Part shown: positions 18,289 through 25,623 of the stretch, in pieces | Position numbering within the stretch: the stretch's first letter is position 1 | Layout of the letters: every line of letters begins with the position of its first letter | DNA from: Dehalobacter restrictus DSM 9455 | GTDB taxonomy: Bacteria; Bacillota; Desulfitobacteriia; Desulfitobacteriales; Syntrophobotulaceae | Direction of reading: 5' to 3' | Assembly (NCBI RefSeq): GCF_000512895.1 | Contig: NZ_CP007033.1 | Location: forward strand, 1,227,001 to 1,291,000 | Length of the DNA stretch: 64,000 nt | Program-made: the position numbers and the translations under genes | The notes under the pieces: generated by a model | What the model saw: only the letters and a program-made list of their open reading frames with translations | Database searches by the model: none | What the model was told of the DNA's origin: nothing

Positions 18289-19140
18289 GTGAGTAGTCCA
18301 TGCAGCAGTTGTTCAACAGCTTCAACCTGCTCCGGCAGCTGCTCCTCAGTTCCGGAACTTACTGAAGCTCAAAAATTAAGTAATATTAAAAATGTTGTTG
18401 CAGTCATGAGCGGCAAGGGTGGAGTCGGAAAATCCTCTGTAACGAGCATGCTTGCAGTAAGCCTGATGCGTCAGGGCTATAAAGTCGGTATTCTCGATGC
18501 GGATATCACAGGACCCAGCATTCCGAAGATTTTTGGTCTCAAAGACAAAGCAAGTGCCGCTGAAAAGGGGATTATGCCGGTCAAATCCATGAGTGGCATC
18601 AAGATTGTTTCTCTGAATCTTATGCTCGAAAATGAGGATGATCCTGTGATTTGGAGAGGTCCGGTCATTTCCCAACTGGTGAAACAGTTCTGGACGGATG
18701 TGATCTGGGGAGAACTTGATTACCTGCTGATTGACTTGCCTCCAGGAACCGGCGATGTGCCGATCTCCGTATTGCAGTCTATTCCGGTGGATGGTTTGGT
18801 CATTGTCACAAGTCCTCAGCAGCTCGCTAACATGGTTGTTCGCAAAGCCATAAAAATGGCCACCATGTATAAAGCTACTTTTTATGGACTTGTTGAAAAT
18901 ATGGCTTATATTGAATGCCCGGACTGCAACAAGCGCATTGAGATATTCGGCAAACCGGCCGGAGAGAAGGAAGCTGCGGCGAATGAGATTCCTTATCTCG
19001 GCCAATTGCCGATTGATCCAAGACTGACGGCGCTTTCCGATGCCGGGCAAGTTGAAGAATATCAGTCGGCGCTGTTTGATGTAATTGCTCAAAAAGTTGA
19101 TGCCTGCAGCAAGGAAAAAAGTCCGAAAGAAACAGCATAA
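18289..19140 (+). CDS. Mrp/NBP35-type Fe-S carrier ATPase
   Basis: P-loop ATPase of the Mrp/ApbC group (about 283 residues) that binds and transfers Fe-S clusters in the cytoplasm. The deviant Walker A SGKGGVGKSS stands near residue 40, DADITGPS and PPGTGDVPISV are the expected switch motifs, and a CPDC pair near 207 is the cluster-binding CxxC of the dimer. The N-terminus is additionally Cys-rich (CSSCSTASTCSGSC), as in many anaerobe homologues. GTG 18289 is preferred because GGAGGT stands eight bases before it; ATG 18274 would overlap the pepF stop. Confidence 0.9.
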   Translation: MSSPCSSCSTASTCSGSCSSVPELTEAQKLSNIKNVVAVMSGKGGVGKSSVTSMLAVSLMRQGYKVGILDADITGPSIPKIFGLKDKASAAEKGIMPVKSMSGIKIVSLNLMLENEDDPVIWRGPVISQLVKQFWTDVIWGELDYLLIDLPPGTGDVPISVLQSIPVDGLVIVTSPQQLANMVVRKAIKMATMYKATFYGLVENMAYIECPDCNKRIEIFGKPAGEKEAAANEIPYLGQLPIDPRLTALSDAGQVEEYQSALFDVIAQKVDACSKEKSPKETA

Positions 19141-19160
19141 GTACGCAAGCAAGACTGTAC

Positions 19161-19190
19161 AATCAGGTCCTGAAAAGGAGCCTGATTTTC
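19161..19190 (+). terminator. Terminator after the mrp-like gene
   Basis: AATCAGG (19161-19167) pairs with CCTGATT (19181-19187), an inner TCCT/AGGA extends it around a GAAA loop, and TTTTCTTCC follows. Confidence 0.65.
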
Positions 19191-19202
19191 TTCCTAAGCA
19201 GT

Positions 19203-19231
19203 CTGACTTTTAGAACAAATACGTGTATAAT
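19203..19231 (+). promoter_or_regulatory. Sigma-A promoter for ahcY-acuA
   Basis: CTGACT (19203-19208), 17 bases, TATAAT (19226-19231). The start of transcription would fall near 19238, only about 14 bases before the ATG. Confidence 0.6.
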
Positions 19232-19251
19232 AAAGCGGAGGAGGTGCTAAG

Positions 19252-20505
19252 ATGAACGAAGTTTCTACCATTCGAGATATTAGGCTGGCTGCTGACGGAC
19301 AACGAAAAATAGACTGGGTAAAACAGTACATGCCGGTGTTGAATTCACTTCGGGATCAATATATTCAAGAGCGCCCGTTTGCAGGGAAAAAAATTGTCAT
19401 CTGCCTTCATTTGGAAGCAAAAACCGCATATCTGGCCTTGACAATTCAGGCGGGAGGCGGGGAAGTTGCTGTGGTCGCCAGCAATCCGCTCTCTACGCAG
19501 GATGATGTGGTAGCGGCTCTGGTCGAAAACGGCATCAGGGCTCATGCCTGGCACGGTGCGACAGATGAGGAGTATAAAGTGCATATCAATAAGGCCCTCG
19601 ATTTTGGGCCTGATTATATCATTGATGACGGTGGGGATCTCGTTTCAACAATTCATACTTGCCGGCGGGAACTGATTGGCCAGGTTAGAGGTGGAGCGGA
19701 GGAGACCACAACAGGTATTCTCAGATTAAAAGCCATGTCCAGGGAAGGAAAGCTTGAATTTCCGATGATGGCCGTCAATGATGCCAGAAGCAAGTATTTA
19801 TTTGACAACCGATACGGAACGGGTCAATCCGTCTGGGATGCAATTCTGCGGACAACCAATCTGGTCGTTGCAGGAAAAACGGTTTGTATCGTTGGTTATG
19901 GATGGTGCGGAAAAGGTGTGGCATTAAGAGCCAGAGGGCTTGGGGCGAAAATCATTATCTGTGAAGTTGACCCGGTTAAAGCCAATGAGGCCTGGATGGA
20001 TGGATACGAGGTCATGCCGATGAAGGAAGCCGCTTCTATGGCAGATTACTTTATTACCGTGACTGGCAATAAAAATGTCATTACAAAAGATCATTTTGCA
20101 CGGATGAAGAATGGTGCAATCCTGGCGAACGCCGGTCATTTTGATGTGGAAATCTCTAAGCAGGACCTGAGTCTTCTGGCTGTTTCCAAAAGAAAGGTCC
20201 GCCCCAACACTGAAGAATTTACCCTTGAAGACGGGAGAAAAATCTTCTTGCTTGCTGAAGGCAGACTGGTGAATTTAGCTGCAGGAGACGGTCACCCGGT
20301 GGAAGTAATGGATATGTCTTTTGCGTTGCAGGCTTTGGCCCTCGAATATCTGGTAAAAAACCAGGGGCTTGAGAACAAAGTTTTTAATGTTCCGGAACAA
20401 CTGGATAACAGGGTTGCGCTGATGAAGCTTCATTCACTTGGACTGCAAATTGACAGCCTGACATCGGATCAGGCGGAATACCTAGCAGGATGGGTAAATG
20501 AATAA
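19252..20505 (+). CDS. ahcY: Adenosylhomocysteinase
   Basis: Hydrolyses S-adenosylhomocysteine to adenosine and homocysteine, relieving product inhibition of methyltransferases. The NAD-binding motif GYGWCGKGVALRARGLGA stands near residues 218-235; DDGGDLVSTIH, TGILRLKAM and NDARSKYLFDNRYGTGQS are the conserved substrate and NAD contacts. At 417 residues it is the short form seen in archaea and many anaerobes rather than the longer form with an insertion. GGAGGAGGTG precedes the ATG, so translation should be strong. Its stop overlaps the start of acuA by eight bases, which implies coupled expression. Confidence 0.95.
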   Translation: MNEVSTIRDIRLAADGQRKIDWVKQYMPVLNSLRDQYIQERPFAGKKIVICLHLEAKTAYLALTIQAGGGEVAVVASNPLSTQDDVVAALVENGIRAHAWHGATDEEYKVHINKALDFGPDYIIDDGGDLVSTIHTCRRELIGQVRGGAEETTTGILRLKAMSREGKLEFPMMAVNDARSKYLFDNRYGTGQSVWDAILRTTNLVVAGKTVCIVGYGWCGKGVALRARGLGAKIIICEVDPVKANEAWMDGYEVMPMKEAASMADYFITVTGNKNVITKDHFARMKNGAILANAGHFDVEISKQDLSLLAVSKRKVRPNTEEFTLEDGRKIFLLAEGRLVNLAAGDGHPVEVMDMSFALQALALEYLVKNQGLENKVFNVPEQLDNRVALMKLHSLGLQIDSLTSDQAEYLAGWVNE

Positions 20506-21124
20506 AGAGGAATGGATCAACATTACCTGTACTATCCAGACTTCGAAAGGGGAACTGCTGATATCCGGGGTGACATCTCCGGATATCTTGGAAAAGCTTG
20601 AAATTGACCAGCAATTAAAAGCTTTCCGTCCGGCTGCCAAACAAAAAAAAGCCATTGTTGAGATCAGCTGTCTTCCACAGGGAAAAGTCGTCTCAGCCCA
20701 AATCAATGGGGAGCTGGTCGGCTATATTACGTTTCATCCGCCGGATGAATTTGAACGGTGGTCATCCGGACAAGACAAGGTTCTGGAGCTCGGAGCGATT
20801 GAAGTGTCTCCTCGCTACCGCAATTATGGAGTAGCCCGCAGGATGCTGGAAGCTGCTTTCGGTGACGAAAAAATGGAAGACTATATTGTGATTGCAACAG
20901 AATATTACTGGCACTGGGATTTGGATGGAACAAACCTGCCGATTTGGGAATACAGGGAAATGATGCGCCGTCTGATGACGCATACGGATCTGCTTATTAA
21001 AGATACGGACGATGAGGAAATCACATCTCATCCAGCCAATATGCTGATGGTTCGCTATGGGAAAAATATCACAAAAAAAATGATACATAATTTTGATCGA
21101 CTTTTATTTTTAAACGGCAAATAA
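20498..21124 (+). CDS. acuA: Protein acetyltransferase AcuA
   Basis: GNAT-fold protein of 208 residues closely resembling Bacillus AcuA. Shared landmarks are VEISCLPQGKV, GYITFHPPDEFERWS, ELGAIEVSPRYRNYGVARRML (acetyl-CoA site, residues about 98-118), IVIATEYYWHWDLDGT and ITSHPANMLM. AcuA acetylates the active-site lysine of AcsA and shuts down acetate activation. Here it is coupled to ahcY rather than to acuB/acuC, and no deacetylase is in the window. The target acsA at 12.9 kb keeps its lysine motif. The downstream flank carries only a weak hairpin before the unusual RNA region. Confidence 0.9.
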   Translation: MNKEEWINITCTIQTSKGELLISGVTSPDILEKLEIDQQLKAFRPAAKQKKAIVEISCLPQGKVVSAQINGELVGYITFHPPDEFERWSSGQDKVLELGAIEVSPRYRNYGVARRMLEAAFGDEKMEDYIVIATEYYWHWDLDGTNLPIWEYREMMRRLMTHTDLLIKDTDDEEITSHPANMLMVRYGKNITKKMIHNFDRLLFLNGK

Positions 21125-21265
21125 TGGTGTGGTTTTTGGTCGGCAATATAGACTGTTTTGGCCGAATTTAGCCGAAAATAATCAACTGACGGAAATAGAC
21201 GATTCTTTAATCAACGAACGTTCAGTTATCTGCGGTATGAATTCGCTTTATAGTACATCCGGCTT

Positions 21266-21294
21266 TTGCAAAAAATACGGATTATGTATAAAAT
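21266..21294 (+). promoter_or_regulatory. Candidate promoter of the large RNA
   Basis: TTGCAA (21266-21271), 17 bases, TAAAAT (21289-21294). It overlaps the first copy of a 25-bp tandem repeat. Weaker than the consensus, but the only promoter-like match just upstream of the structured region. Confidence 0.35.
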
Positions 21295-21332
21295 GATATG
21301 GAAGCTATATGTATAAAATGATGTGGAAGCTA
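21283..21332. repeat. Two tandem 25-bp repeats
   Basis: Copies at 21283-21307 and 21308-21332 differ at one base (TGATATGG versus TGATGTGG). Each contains TATGTATAAAATGAT, so a -10-like sequence is duplicated. They lie about 70 bases before the start of the structured RNA region. Confidence 0.85.
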
Positions 21333-21399
21333 ATAAAAATGAACTAGTGAAAACTAATTATATCTTAGTTTCAGATGTGTAAGGTTCCTTTGGATCATG

Positions 21400-22010
21400 G
21401 AGCGTTATTCTAGTGCATGAAACGGTCATTCGAGGGCGGGCCTAAGAATCCGCTAAGGGCATACCGATGAAGTTCCTGGTGGTGGCTTGGGACGCCCAGT
21501 CGTGGGCTGCTGCTGGGAGTTAAGGACAGAGGGGGATCCGCAATGGCATGTGGGCGCTACCCTTTATCCGTGGAGGCCCAGGTACGTGGTTTGAAACATA
21601 GCTACGGCTTGGGGATGAACCTGCATTAGGAAGGAACTTAGTGCAGTGTAGCCTGCCTTGAGGTGGAAAAGTTGGAAAGGCGATGATTGGTTAACTGGTG
21701 TTGGCAAACATCCGTTATACCTGCCGGAAATTCTTTTCTGCAAAAGAGGCTAGGGTGACCGGGAGTGTTAAGGAAAACTTCTAGAGCGTTTTATTGAGAA
21801 GGATTGAAGTGCGGACTAAGTGGCGATCAAGTTCTGAGAAATGGCAACATTTCAGACCAGGAGGAAGGGGAAACCGCCCTTGCAGGAAACCAAAGGGATC
21901 CTGGTGGGAAAACCTACTTGACCTAAGCCGCAACATTTACTTCTCGATATCCTACAATCCAAGGGACTACCATCAAAAGTGGTATGTAAGATAAGGTTCT
22001 GTATTGTAGG
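21400..22010 (+). ncRNA. Candidate large structured RNA, family undetermined
   Basis: About 610 bases, G-rich and full of purine-rich GAAA/GGAA segments, with no credible gene on either strand. Visible helices on the plus strand: GCCCA 21494/TGGGC 21503; TGGGC 21551/GCCCA 21576; GCTAC 21601/GTAGC 21648 enclosing CTGCATTAG 21621/CTTAGTGCAG 21637; GCGG 21811/CCGC 21928 and TCAAGT 21827/ACTTGA 21916 enclosing GAAATG 21838/CATTTC 21848 (GCAA tetraloop) and CCAGGA 21857/TCCTGG 21899 with AAGGG/CCCTT inside; last CCTACAAT 21951/ATTGTAGG 22003 with TACCA/TGGTA. The length is near that of OLE RNA, known from anaerobic Firmicutes, but no OapA-like gene is adjacent and I cannot confirm its conserved sequence. 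A degenerate group II intron is another option, although no domain V or reverse transcriptase was found. Confidence 0.6.
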
Positions 22011-22013
22011 GAT

Positions 22014-22115
22014 AACCCCCTAAATAAGAGTAACTCCAAACCTATAAGATGCTGTTAATAGTTTTATACTGTTGGCAGTATCTTTTTGTAAATTTAGGGG
22101 TTTATATCGTGTCCC
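22014..22115. repeat. Nested palindromic element, copy 2
   Basis: CCCCTAAAT (22017-22025) pairs with ATTTAGGGG (22092-22100), and an inner AGATGCTG (about 22047-22054) pairs with CAGTATCT (about 22076-22083). The right end TGTAAATTTAGGGGTTTAT closely resembles TGTAATTTTAGGGGTTATT of the element at 15.8 kb. It directly follows the last helix of the candidate RNA and could be its 3' end. Confidence 0.5.
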
Positions 22116-22198
22116 CAACCGCTTTTCGGCTATTGACCATTCATGGAGCTTTAAATAAATATTTAGTAATAAAAATATTTTGAAAAACAAAATTTTTC

Positions 22199-22227
22199 TT
22201 GAGTAAAATGTTTTATAATAGTATAAT
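22199..22227 (+). promoter_or_regulatory. Sigma-A promoter for the HD-GYP gene
   Basis: TTGAGT (22199-22204), exactly 17 bases, TATAAT (22222-22227). Transcription from about 22234 leaves a 5' leader of roughly 170 bases in which I see no clear ribosome site at a canonical start. Confidence 0.7.
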
Positions 22228-22404
22228 TAAGAACAAATAAGAATTTTTTAAATTTAAAATGACGATCATTTGGTAGCCGATTTACACTTCTTCTAAAATT
22301 ATAAAACTTCTTTTAGAAAGTGAGTAAGCATTTTTGCATACACATTTGGCTGTTGAAAAAGGAATTTAATAAATTCATTAAAAAACAGACTCATATATGA
22401 ACAA

Positions 22405-23981
22405 TTGCTAAATAAAGTTTCTCTTATTACTCTTGAAGATAGTGATATAGACGATTGCATAAATAAAAGTCTTCAAGTTCTTGGAGAAACTCTATTAGTT
22501 AGTCGAGCCTATTTATTAGAACCTTATCAAGAAACAAATATAAATAATAATTTTGTATGGGTTTCGCCCGGTATCGTGCACGAAAAAAATAATCTTCATG
22601 ATATGTCGGAATGTTTTACACCTTGGTTACTAAATCAAGTGGAAAATAATAAAATAATATGTTTTTCAGACATTGAAGATATTCCCGATGAGATGACAAA
22701 AAAATAATACTTAACCAAAGGATAAAATCTCTTTTTATTATCCCGTTATTTGTTAAAAATATATACTACGGTTGTTTAGGTTTTGATGTATGGGGAAATT
22801 ATCGTGAATGGCTGGAAGTTGATGTTAACTTTCTCCAGTCTATTGCTAGAATTCTTTGTTCAACTATTGCAAATGATATGGCGAAAAAAAGCATGAATTT
22901 CGAACGTATTCAATACTGTACTATGTTTGATAGCATCAATGCGGGAATTTACGTTTCGGATATAGAAAACTACAAAATACTTTATGCAAATAAATTTATT
23001 AAAGATATTTATGGTAGAGAACCGATAGGAGAGTTATGCTATAAGGTCTTGCATAATAAAGATTATCCATGTATTTTTTGTACAAATCAAATTATAAAAG
23101 AAACCAAGGACAAACCATATATCTGGGAACATTATAATACTTTTGTAAATAAATATTTTGAAATTACCAATAAGATAATCCGTTGGAGGGACGGCAGGGA
23201 TGTTCGCTTTGAATATATGTGTGAAATGTCAAAGTATAAGCAAGTGCAAACGGAATTATTAATGGAAAAGGAAGCAATTAAGTCATTGGAAGCAAAACTA
23301 AAAAAAACCAATGAGAAATTACAAATCCTTTCACAATCTACAATTACAGCATTGAGTGAACTGTTAGAACAAAAGGACTCATATACGGCTTCTCATCAAA
23401 CAAATGTTGCTAATTTGTCTTGTGCTATAGCCAAAGAAATGAAATTACCGGAGGAACAAATTAAAGGAATAAAAGTAGCTGCACTACTACATGATATTGG
23501 AAAGATAGCTATACCTTTAGATATACTTAATAAACCTCGTAATTTAACAGATAATGAATTCAATTTAATCAAAGAGCATGTTCAGAATGGTTTTGAAGTT
23601 ATTAAGACCTTAGACTTTTCCTGGCCAATTGCTAAAATAATTTTACAGCATCATGAAAGAATGAATGGCTCTGGGTACCCAAATGGTTTACGAAATAATG
23701 AAATACTTATAGAAGCAAAGATATTAGCTGTTGCGGATACGATAGATGCGATGTCTTCTCATAGACCTTATAGACCTGCCCGTGGTTTAGGAGAAGCAAT
23801 GGCTGAAGTATTAAAACATAGTAATGTTTTATATGATAGTGAGGTAGTCAAAGCTTGTTTGTCAGTACTTATGAAAGAAAATAAAAAAAATAAAGTTATA
23901 ACTCAAAAAAATTTTCAATATGCCTCTAACCATAGCGAAATTAATAAAATAAATAAAAATATCGTATGTTATAATATCTAA
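22405..23981 (+). CDS. GAF-PAS-HD-GYP protein, split by a -1 frameshift
   Basis: Likely cyclic-di-GMP phosphodiesterase sensor. The first frame (22405-22707) encodes the first half of a GAF-like domain and stops at TAA 22705. Reading -1 at A-AAA-AAA (22698-22704) continues with ILNQRIKSLFIIPLFVKNIYYGCLGFDVWG, the rest of the GAF domain, and runs through a PAS domain (FDSINAGIYVSDIENYKILYANKF), a short coiled coil and an HD-GYP domain with HDIGK, HHERMNGSGYP and ADTIDAMSSHRPYRP to 23981. The open second frame alone begins at ATG 22878. No good start exists: TTG 22405 lacks a ribosome site and the frame is open back to 22357, so the 5' end may also be lost. GC is clearly lower than in the neighbours. 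Confidence 0.75.
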
Positions 23982-24041
23982 GAACTTAGACCTCAAGAAG
24001 ATATGTTATTGGACGAAAAAATTCCTCATATTTGACACAGA

Positions 24042-24093
24042 GCTAAAAAAGGAGTTTTGCTGGGCTGCTGTTACAGCATTCCTGCAAAACTCC
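24042..24093 (-). terminator. Terminator of the M23-bactofilin unit
   Basis: GGAGTTTTGC (24051-24060) pairs perfectly with GCAAAACTCC (24084-24093); on the minus strand it is followed by T6 (complement of 24045-24050). An inner GCTG/CAGC stem closes the loop. Confidence 0.75.
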
Positions 24094-24115
24094 GAATCCG
24101 AATATGCATTGTTTC

Positions 24116-24532
24116 TTAGGACTTTTTTTCAGGGGAAGCATCATCGCGATGATCTATACTGTCAGAGACGATCGAACTTGTGCCGACAAAGATGGCGCCC
24201 TGGTCGATCTTAAGCTGTTTGGCGGTGATGTCCCCGTAGAGGCGGGAGGTAGGGCTTAATTCCAACAGGTCTCCGACCTTAATGTTCCCACAGACAACGC
24301 CCGTAATCGTTGCTGTAGCAGCAGAAATATTGGCTTTTACTGAGGCAGACTGACCGATGATTAAGTCGCCCCCGACTTCAACAGTGCCTTCGAGCTTGCC
24401 GTCTATCCGAATATTGCCGCTCGATACCAAAGACCCCTTGAGCTCACAGTCTTCGGCAATGTATGTAATATTTGTGTTCGTGCTGATATTGCGGATAACC
24501 GGTTTTATGTCGTTTTCTTTTTTACTAAACAT
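24116..24532 (-). CDS. Bactofilin (polymer-forming cytoskeletal protein)
   Basis: A 138-residue bactofilin: the central beta-helix region (about residues 25-120) shows the short repeating pattern LKGSLVSSGNIRIDGKLEGT, VEVGGDLIIGQSASVKANI, ATITGVVCGNIKVGDLLEL, typical of DUF583 proteins that self-assemble into filaments. Flanking tails are short and polar. AAGGAGCGG precedes the ATG. It lies 18 bases behind an M23 peptidase gene; bactofilin-M23 pairs are common, and the filament is thought to position the cell-wall enzyme. Confidence 0.9.
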   Translation of the reverse strand: MFSKKENDIKPVIRNISTNTNITYIAEDCELKGSLVSSGNIRIDGKLEGTVEVGGDLIIGQSASVKANISAATATITGVVCGNIKVGDLLELSPTSRLYGDITAKQLKIDQGAIFVGTSSIVSDSIDHRDDASPEKKS

Positions 24533-24550
24533 GCTTAGCCGCTCCTTTTT

Positions 24551-25444
24551 TTATTGCGCTTCGGTATAGGTAGTAAAGACTGTCGGATCAACGAGTTCGC
24601 CGTCAACATAGGCCTGGTAGTGAAGGTGGCTGCCGGTGCTCCGGCCGGAATTTCCGCTGTACGCGACAATCTCGCCTTTCTGAACCGTGTCTCCGACTTT
24701 GACTGTCAGTTTGGAATTATGGGCATAAAACGTTACAACGCCATAGCCGTGGTCAATCTGCACCCTTCGTCCCCAATAACCGTCATAGCCTGCATAAGTG
24801 ACGGTCCCGGCAGCAACCGCCTGGACAGGTGTGCCATAATCGCAGGCAATATCAATACCGGAATGAAATTCACTGCTCCAGCCGCCAAAAGGATTGCGGC
24901 GATAGCCAAAAGGTGAGGAGATCGGGCCATTGACCGGAAGAATATTCGGTGTCCGGTTCAGCTTGTCTTTGTATTCTACGGAAGCATCATAATACTCCTG
25001 CAGGGTTTCCACATGAGAATTGAGCAGATTTGAAGCCTGATCAAGGCTTTCCGGCTCGGAATATGACTGTACGGAGTAACTGCCGCGGCTGACTTCCGTC
25101 GTACTTTTCTGCTGGATTTTAAGAATGCCGGCAATTTTAGATTCCAGTGAGGAGATGGTTAACAAGTTCTGATTGATTTCGGATGTCTTTTCATTTAATC
25201 TAGCGATTTCCAGATCCTTGGCCTGCAACTGATCTTCAAGCTTATCGACATAGGCAATTTTTTGCTGATAAACATTGATGTAATGAGCCTGGTAAATGTC
25301 ATAAGCAAAAAGTCCCGTAAAAAAGATACCCAGTGCAGCTGAGCTGGTAACAATCATTTTTTTCGCTTTGACAGAAAACTGAATCTGCCGGGGTGCTTTG
25401 TCGTGGTCAGGGTGGATAATAATAATTGAGTATTTGTGCTTCAA
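24551..25444 (-). CDS. Membrane-anchored M23 metallopeptidase
   Basis: Cell-wall endopeptidase of 297 residues. One membrane segment (about 32-50, VTSSAALGIFFTGLFAYDIY), a coiled-coil stretch (about 58-115, YQQKIAYVDKLEDQLQAKD and following), then a LytM-type catalytic domain with HSGIDIACDYGTPV (first zinc His and Asp) and the HLHY motif near residue 276. The active site therefore lies outside the membrane. The TTG start follows AGGAGTG. It forms a two-gene unit with the bactofilin behind it, as seen in cell-shape systems. Confidence 0.9.
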   Translation of the reverse strand: MKHKYSIIIIHPDHDKAPRQIQFSVKAKKMIVTSSAALGIFFTGLFAYDIYQAHYINVYQQKIAYVDKLEDQLQAKDLEIARLNEKTSEINQNLLTISSLESKIAGILKIQQKSTTEVSRGSYSVQSYSEPESLDQASNLLNSHVETLQEYYDASVEYKDKLNRTPNILPVNGPISSPFGYRRNPFGGWSSEFHSGIDIACDYGTPVQAVAAGTVTYAGYDGYWGRRVQIDHGYGVVTFYAHNSKLTVKVGDTVQKGEIVAYSGNSGRSTGSHLHYQAYVDGELVDPTVFTTYTEAQ

Positions 25445-25464
25445 AATATCACTCCTGAATAAGA

Positions 25465-25504
25465 CACAAAAAACGAAAATATATTATATTTTCGCGTTTT
25501 TGTG
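25465..25504 (-). terminator. Long AT-rich hairpin behind uvrC
   Basis: CGAAAATATA (25474-25483) pairs with TATATTTTCG (25485-25494), and outer CACAAAAA/TTTTTGTG extends it. Read on the minus strand it ends in a T6 run, so it may terminate uvrC transcription just before the M23 gene. Confidence 0.5.
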
Positions 25505-25623
25505 AGTCATTAATCCATTTTCTAGGATATACGTCTTTGACTGTCTTGTCAAGGCAGGAAGAAAAATCAAACAAACATCAAAGAAAATTTTTAACAAGAT
25601 ATAAAATAATATCATACCTGTTT

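Noticed and set aside
18376-19152. 258-codon minus-strand ORF opposite the mrp-like gene
   Set aside because: Antisense shadow of a gene with clear P-loop motifs; no ribosome site or recognisable domain.
21794-21994. 66-codon plus-strand ORF inside the RNA region
   Set aside because: The translation is Arg/Trp-rich and low in typical residues, there is no ribosome site, and its bases are fully used by consistent helices.
21400-22120. Intact group II intron
   Set aside because: No recognisable domain V hairpin, no reverse transcriptase ORF and no interrupted host gene; retained only as a possible decayed remnant.
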